A stretch of 64,000 nucleotides of DNA from Pseudomonas sp. stari2 (lineage in GTDB: Bacteria > Pseudomonadota > Gammaproteobacteria > Pseudomonadales > Pseudomonadaceae): assembly GCF_040760005.1 (NCBI RefSeq), contig NZ_CP099760.1, forward strand, positions 3,095,501 to 3,159,500, in the 5' to 3' direction. Positions 59,461-64,000 of the stretch are shown in pieces. Under the pieces are notes generated by a model. That model saw nothing but the letters and a program-made list of their open reading frames with translations. It made no database searches and had not been told where the DNA came from. The position numbers and the translations under genes were made by a program. Each line of letters opens with the position of its first letter. The stretch's first letter is position 1.

Positions 59461-61998
59461 TCACGGGGTTTGGCTGAACATCGCGCGGATCTTGCCGGCC
59501 AGCTGTTCGATGGAAAACGGCTTGGCGACCATGTCCATGCCGTCCTCGAGAAAGCCCTGACGCTCGGCGGCTTTCTGCGCATAACCGGTCATGAACAACA
59601 CTTTGAGCCCCGGACGATGCTGGCGAGCGATCTCCGCCATTTGCCGGCCGTTCATGCCTGGCAGGCCGACGTCGGTCACCAGCAGATCCACCCGCAGATC
59701 TGATTCGAGCAATGGCAGAGCACCCTTGGCGTCTTCGGCTTCATGGGCGCGATAACCCAGCTCCTTGAGCAGGTCCATGACCAACATGCGCACCGCCGGA
59801 TCGTCCTCGACCACCACCACGGTTTCGCCGGTGGCGACAGCGGGGGCCTGCGTTTCCGTCTCGGCCACGGCCGGCTCCGCCACCAGAGAATGCAGGCGAG
59901 GCAAGTACAGGCGCACACAGGTGCCCTGACCCGGCAGGCTGTCGAGGCTGACGTGCCCGCCGGTTTGTTGGGCAAAACCGTAAATCATCGACAGCCCGAG
60001 CCCGGTGCCCTGGCCGATCGGTTTGGTGGTGAAGAACGGGTCGAACGCTTTCGAACGCACCGACGGCGTCATGCCGGTGCCGTTGTCGCTCACCGCCAGC
60101 ATCAGGTAATCACCGGCCTTGACCGGTTCGAGGGTGGTGATGTCGTTGCCGTCGAGGTAGACGTTGGCCGTTTCGATCAGCAGTTCGCCGCCATCCGGCA
60201 TGGCGTCGCGGGCGTTGATCACCAGGTTGAGCAGGGCGTTTTCCAATTGGCTCACATCGGTGCTGACGGGCCAGACGTTGTCGGCCAGGCGCAAGGTCAG
60301 TTCGATCGGGTCGCCTTTGGTGCGGCGGATCAGGTCCTCCAGCGAATGGATCAGTTCATTGACGTTGAGGGTCTTGCGATCCAGCGACTGGCGCCGGGAG
60401 AACGCCAGCAAGCGGTGAGTCAAAGCAGCGGCGCGATTGGCCGATGACACCGCGGCATCGGTGAATCGACCGATTTCATCAGTACGGCCACTGGCGATAT
60501 AGCGCTGCATCAGGTCGAGACTGCCGATGATTCCGGTCAGCATGTTGTTGAAGTCATGGGCGATGCCGCCGGTGAGCTGACCGACCGCTTCCATTTTCTG
60601 CGCATGGCGCAGGGCATCTTCGGCACGTTCGCGTTCGAACATTTCGTTCTGCAGGCGCTGGTTGGCCTGGGCCAGTTGCTCGGTACGCGCGCTGACGCGT
60701 TCCTCAAGGGTTTCATTGAGGTTGCGCAAGGCTTCTTCGGTCTTTTTGCGTTCGGTCTCGTCGATCACGAAGATGTAGAAACCGTTCACCGCGCCATCCG
60801 GGCCGTGGCGTGGCAGGTAGTTCATCAGGGCGTGGCGCTGACTGCCATCGCGATGGGGCGTGTAAAGGCTGAATGAACAGGGCCGACCGGCGAGGGCCTC
60901 GGCGATGTACGGAGCGCGCAGAAAGTAGGACTCTTCGCCGATCACTTCGCGGATCGTTCGACCGTACAGCTCTTGCGGGGTCAACCCGTACCAGTCCAGG
61001 TACGCGGCGTTGTTCAGGCGAAAGCGTTCTTCGCGGTCGACATAGCTGATCAGGATCGGCATCGCGTTGATGATCAGTTGCAGCTCGGTCTGGCTTTGGC
61101 GCAGGGCCTGCTCGGTGTGCTTGCGCTCGGTCAGGTCCAGCGCAGCGCCGAGAAAACGCATCGGCCGTCCGTGGTGATCCTTGTAGCAGCGCCCGCGAGC
61201 GAAGACCCAGCGCACGTCGCCATTGGCCTGCAACAAACGATATTCCTCGGCGTATTCGGTGCCATGGGTGATGCAATGCTTGATGCTGCGGGCGATCAGC
61301 GCGCGGTCTTCCGGGTGCACGCCGTGCAGATATTCACTGATGGGCAACTGGCTGGCCCGCGCCGGGTCGACGCCATGCAACTGGGCGAAATGTGCATCGG
61401 CAATGAAGCGATCTTCACCAATGTCCCAGTCCCAGGTGCCAACCGCATCGGTAGCCGCCAGCGCCAGCTGCAGGCGCTCTTCGCTTTCGCGCTGGGCCTT
61501 GAGGCTGTCTTCGGAACGCTGCTGGAGTTCCAGGGCGATGCGTCGGCGCTCATTGGTTTCGATTGCAGTGACCAGAATGCCGGACACTTGCGCGCTTTCG
61601 TCACGTATCGGGCTGTAGGTCAGGTCCAGCCAGAAGTCGGATTCCTTACCGTCCCGTTGCAGGGTAAAGCGCCGTTCGCTGTAGGTTCGCACCTGGCCTT
61701 GTAGGACGGCGCTGTAAATCGGGTCGGTAAAGTCTCGAAGTTCCGGCCATATCTGGTGCGCCGGCTGTCCGAAAGCGTGGGGATGCTTGCTGCCGGCCAG
61801 TAGTGCGAAGCCGTTGTTGTAGATCTGGGTGAGCTGCGGGCCCCACAGCAACAGCATCGGCATCGGCGAATGAATCACGATGTCAACCGCGGTCCGCAGG
61901 CTCTGCGGCCAACTATCGGCGCTGCCGAGCGGGCTGCGGCTCCAGTCGGTGCGGGCGATCAATGCCTGGGCGTCGTTGGTGTTCGGTACAGCGTTCAT
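59461..61998 (-). CDS. Soluble PAS-domain hybrid histidine kinase
   Basis: An 845-residue sensor with no membrane segment or signal peptide. Three PAS/PAC regions occupy roughly residues 30-420, then a short coiled coil, a HisKA domain with phospho-accepting His481 (GGIAHDFNN), an HATPase with NARDAMP, DNGTGM and GTGLGLS, and a C-terminal receiver with Asp776 (TDVGLPG). It probably senses a cytoplasmic signal. No output partner lies beside it. ATG 61998 follows AGGA at 8 bases; an ATG six codons upstream is possible. Confidence 0.9.
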   Translation of the reverse strand: MNAVPNTNDAQALIARTDWSRSPLGSADSWPQSLRTAVDIVIHSPMPMLLLWGPQLTQIYNNGFALLAGSKHPHAFGQPAHQIWPELRDFTDPIYSAVLQGQVRTYSERRFTLQRDGKESDFWLDLTYSPIRDESAQVSGILVTAIETNERRRIALELQQRSEDSLKAQRESEERLQLALAATDAVGTWDWDIGEDRFIADAHFAQLHGVDPARASQLPISEYLHGVHPEDRALIARSIKHCITHGTEYAEEYRLLQANGDVRWVFARGRCYKDHHGRPMRFLGAALDLTERKHTEQALRQSQTELQLIINAMPILISYVDREERFRLNNAAYLDWYGLTPQELYGRTIREVIGEESYFLRAPYIAEALAGRPCSFSLYTPHRDGSQRHALMNYLPRHGPDGAVNGFYIFVIDETERKKTEEALRNLNETLEERVSARTEQLAQANQRLQNEMFERERAEDALRHAQKMEAVGQLTGGIAHDFNNMLTGIIGSLDLMQRYIASGRTDEIGRFTDAAVSSANRAAALTHRLLAFSRRQSLDRKTLNVNELIHSLEDLIRRTKGDPIELTLRLADNVWPVSTDVSQLENALLNLVINARDAMPDGGELLIETANVYLDGNDITTLEPVKAGDYLMLAVSDNGTGMTPSVRSKAFDPFFTTKPIGQGTGLGLSMIYGFAQQTGGHVSLDSLPGQGTCVRLYLPRLHSLVAEPAVAETETQAPAVATGETVVVVEDDPAVRMLVMDLLKELGYRAHEAEDAKGALPLLESDLRVDLLVTDVGLPGMNGRQMAEIARQHRPGLKVLFMTGYAQKAAERQGFLEDGMDMVAKPFSIEQLAGKIRAMFSQTP

Positions 61999-62125
61999 CA
62001 CATCAGTCCTGAGCATCGGTCGGTGAGGCGGCGTCTACTATCCTAGTGCGGTAGACGCTGTAAGGCCCGTCGCGTCACGACGCACGGTCTTAAGTTCCTT
62101 GAAAGCTTCGCAGGTGTTTTTGGCC

Positions 62126-63235
62126 ATGGAAATCGACGCACTGCTCAAACAACTGGTGAGCCGCCACGGTTCGGATCTGTTCCTGTCCACGGGGGCGCCG
62201 CCCAGTGCGCGGTTTGACGGCGTGCTGACACCTTTGAGCGAGCAGTCGTTCAAGCCCGGCGAAGTGGCAACCGTCGCCGCGTCCCTGATGGACGCCGAAC
62301 AGCGCCGGGAGTTCGACCGTGATCTGGAAATGAACCTGGCGATTTCCCGAACAGGGATCGGTCGTTTCCGGGTCAACATCTTCAAGCAGCGCAATGACGT
62401 GTCGATCGTGATCCGCAACGTCAAACTCGACATCCCGCGATTTGAAGACCTGAAACTGCCGCCGGTACTGCTCGAAACGGTCATGCTCAAGCAGGGGCTG
62501 ATACTGTTCGTCGGCGCTACCGACTCGGGCAAGTCCACGTCGCTGGCGGCGCTGATCGACCATCGCAATCGTCATAGCCGCGGGCACATCGTCACAATCG
62601 AAGATCCGATTGAATATATCCATCGACATCAGCAATCAATCATCAATCAGCGTGAAGTCGGTGTCGACACCCGCAGTTTTCATGCCGCGCTGAAGAACAC
62701 CCTGCGCCAGGCGCCAGACGTCGTACTGATCGGCGAGATTCGCGACCGCGAAACCATGGAGCATGCGCTGGCCTTTGCCGAGACGGGGCATCTGGTGTTG
62801 TCCACGTTGCATGCCAATAACGCCAATCAGGCACTGGATCGGATCATCAACATGTTTTCGGAAGAACGCCGATCGCAGTTGTTGCAGGCGCTGGGCGGCA
62901 ACTTGAAAGCATGCATTTCTCAACGTCTGGTGCGTACGGTTGATGGACAAAGACGCGCGGTCGTGGAGGTGCTGCTGGGCACGCCAACGATCACTGATTT
63001 TGTCCGGCGTGGCGAGTTCGAAGAGCTCAAATCCATCATGGAAAAATCTACGGAACTTGGCATGCAAACTTTTGATGGTGCCTTGTTCAATTTGGTTTCG
63101 CAGGGGGTCGTAAGTAAGCAGGAGGCATTGAAGAACGCTGATTCAGCCAATAATCTAAAGTTACGAATCAAGCTTGTCGCAGATCCGAATAATGATCCGG
63201 ATGCAACTCCGGGAGAGTGGGGGTTGATAGAGTGA
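62126..63235 (+). CDS. PilT/PilU-family secretion ATPase, orphan copy
   Basis: A 369-residue type IV pilus retraction-type ATPase, closest in feel to PilU. Walker A is GATDSGKS (130-137), with aspartate where glycine is usual; the GxxxxGKS frame is kept. The Asp box, Walker B (LIGEIRD, 201-207) and His box (TGHLVLSTLHAN) are intact. No pilT or other pilus gene is adjacent, so it is likely an additional accessory retraction motor. ATG 62126 is chosen; the in-frame TTG at 62099 lacks a better site. Confidence 0.85.
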   Translation: MEIDALLKQLVSRHGSDLFLSTGAPPSARFDGVLTPLSEQSFKPGEVATVAASLMDAEQRREFDRDLEMNLAISRTGIGRFRVNIFKQRNDVSIVIRNVKLDIPRFEDLKLPPVLLETVMLKQGLILFVGATDSGKSTSLAALIDHRNRHSRGHIVTIEDPIEYIHRHQQSIINQREVGVDTRSFHAALKNTLRQAPDVVLIGEIRDRETMEHALAFAETGHLVLSTLHANNANQALDRIINMFSEERRSQLLQALGGNLKACISQRLVRTVDGQRRAVVEVLLGTPTITDFVRRGEFEELKSIMEKSTELGMQTFDGALFNLVSQGVVSKQEALKNADSANNLKLRIKLVADPNNDPDATPGEWGLIE

Positions 63236-63369
63236 GTTTGCATGCTGTTTGTGTGTAAGGGTGGCTATTGGTAATGGTGTTTAATATTTTTGCACTGGAT
63301 CGTATGCCTGGGGAACAGTAAAACATCATCGAGCTGAGGATTCAGCACTTAACTTGATGAGGTTTTTTA

Positions 63370-64000
63370 ATGTCTGTCGCTAAAAGAAACAAGTTGTTCC
63401 GGTCGTCGACCATTGCGCTTGCCGAGTGGAAAAAAAGGTCTCAGGGCGATGCAGACGAATGCCGCGAAGTACTGCAACAACTGGACGTCGTGCTGACCAG
63501 TTTTTCAGATGATCAGGATATTTACTGGTTTGACTATGATGTGAAGTTAAAAGCAGGGTCGTCGCTGTTCGAGATTTATAACCCTGGCATGCTCTTGTTC
63601 AATAATCTGGAGAAGCTCGGAGCGGTATTCGGGGCACTTATTCGGGAGGGCGTACGCGATCATGAGGGTTTGTTTTGTGTAACTGCAGACGGCAAGATGG
63701 AGGTTTTCGACGAAGATAGAGGTTGGGTGGATCTGGTTGCGGCAGACCACTTCGATCACAGTGAAGAGATTCAATCAACAATCAAAGTGATTGCAGATGT
63801 GGCCCGCACGGCAGGGGGGTATATATGGACCAATCACGATGTCACGCTTGAACAGTGGTTCAGGTTCCATGAAATCGACTTGCCGAGAAAAAATGCGCAA
63901 GTCAGGAATTTTATCGAAATATTGAAGTTTGATCCGCAAGTAGAAGAGCCTGAAAACTACTGGGAACATTTCGAGAGCGACGGTCAGGTCTTGGTCACAC
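63370..64000 (+). CDS. Unrecognised protein, 3' end beyond the window
   Basis: An open frame from ATG 63370, with GATGAGG 7 bases upstream, runs without a stop to the window edge, giving at least 210 residues. It begins MSVAKRNKLFRSSTIALAEW. The translated part is acidic, rich in aromatic residues and cytosolic in character, with motifs such as DDQDIYWFDYD and EEPENYWEHFES. I recognise no family. Its base composition is clearly more AT-rich than its neighbours, and 134 AT-rich bases precede it, hinting at acquired DNA. It is 5'-complete but truncated here. Confidence 0.6.
   Translation, partial: MSVAKRNKLFRSSTIALAEWKKRSQGDADECREVLQQLDVVLTSFSDDQDIYWFDYDVKLKAGSSLFEIYNPGMLLFNNLEKLGAVFGALIREGVRDHEGLFCVTADGKMEVFDEDRGWVDLVAADHFDHSEEIQSTIKVIADVARTAGGYIWTNHDVTLEQWFRFHEIDLPRKNAQVRNFIEILKFDPQVEEPENYWEHFESDGQVLVT

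Overview
The window reads as a chromosomal segment of a fluorescent-group Pseudomonas. GC is high, genes are tightly packed with many 1-17 nt overlaps, and the gene set is characteristic: yejABEF, metH, cti, cobN/cobW with ChlI/ChlD-like partners, nfuA, and a ferredoxin-type CysI with a DUF934 partner. This is inference from gene content; no rRNA, tRNA, phage, IS element or CRISPR array was recognised.

Layout. 0.2-8.5 kb: a TonB-dependent receptor followed by a complete YejABEF-type peptide ABC importer, probably one uptake route across both membranes. 8.5-10.8 kb: an SCP2-domain protein and a histidine phosphatase (minus), then SohB (plus). 11.0-15.9 kb: a 1618-residue leucine-rich-repeat protein with a C-terminal NEL-type E3 ubiquitin ligase domain and a visible catalytic-type cysteine, so a candidate anti-eukaryotic effector. 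15.9-18.0 kb: DUF934 protein and sulfite reductase. 18.3-19.9 kb: a small membrane peptide, a periplasmic binding protein without partner genes, and a DUF2970 protein. 20-23.7 kb: cobalamin-dependent methionine synthase. 23.8-27.9 kb: cis-trans fatty acid isomerase, an acyltransferase-3 protein and NfuA.

27.9-38.0 kb is a cobalamin region. A minus-strand set (cbtB, cbtA, cobE, cobM) and a plus-strand set (cobW, cobN, ChlI-like ATPase, VWA protein) diverge from a 1-kb non-coding stretch. That stretch carries two opposed cobalamin riboswitches and, between them, two inverted copies of a roughly 250-300 bp repeat. B12-dependent MetH lies close by. 38.0-43.2 kb: an unusual PLD-like protein, an Old Yellow Enzyme-family oxidoreductase with a divergent MerR regulator and a textbook MerR-type promoter, and a TerC/CBS membrane protein.

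43.2-51.7 kb (minus strand) is the most striking system: wecB, nfrB, nfrA, a DUF4434 gene and a diguanylate cyclase gene, joined by overlaps of 1-17 nt. It looks like a self-contained, c-di-GMP-controlled exopolysaccharide machine (N4-receptor type, probably ManNAc-based). It includes sugar-nucleotide supply, a synthase with MshEN c-di-GMP receptor motifs, outer-membrane export, a glycoside-hydrolase-like periplasmic protein and the cyclase. 51.8-52.3 kb: a thioredoxin-like protein.

52.6-59.1 kb is a plus-strand catabolic cluster: polar-amino-acid-type ABC importer, RidA, IclR regulator, PLP enzyme of the D-threonine aldolase/DSD1 fold and a KDG-type sugar kinase. The best hypothesis is D-glucosaminate uptake and degradation to 2-keto-3-deoxy-6-phosphogluconate. 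59.1-64.0 kb: a small parvulin, a soluble PAS hybrid histidine kinase, an extra PilT/PilU-type ATPase, and the 5' part of an unrecognised gene that runs off the window.
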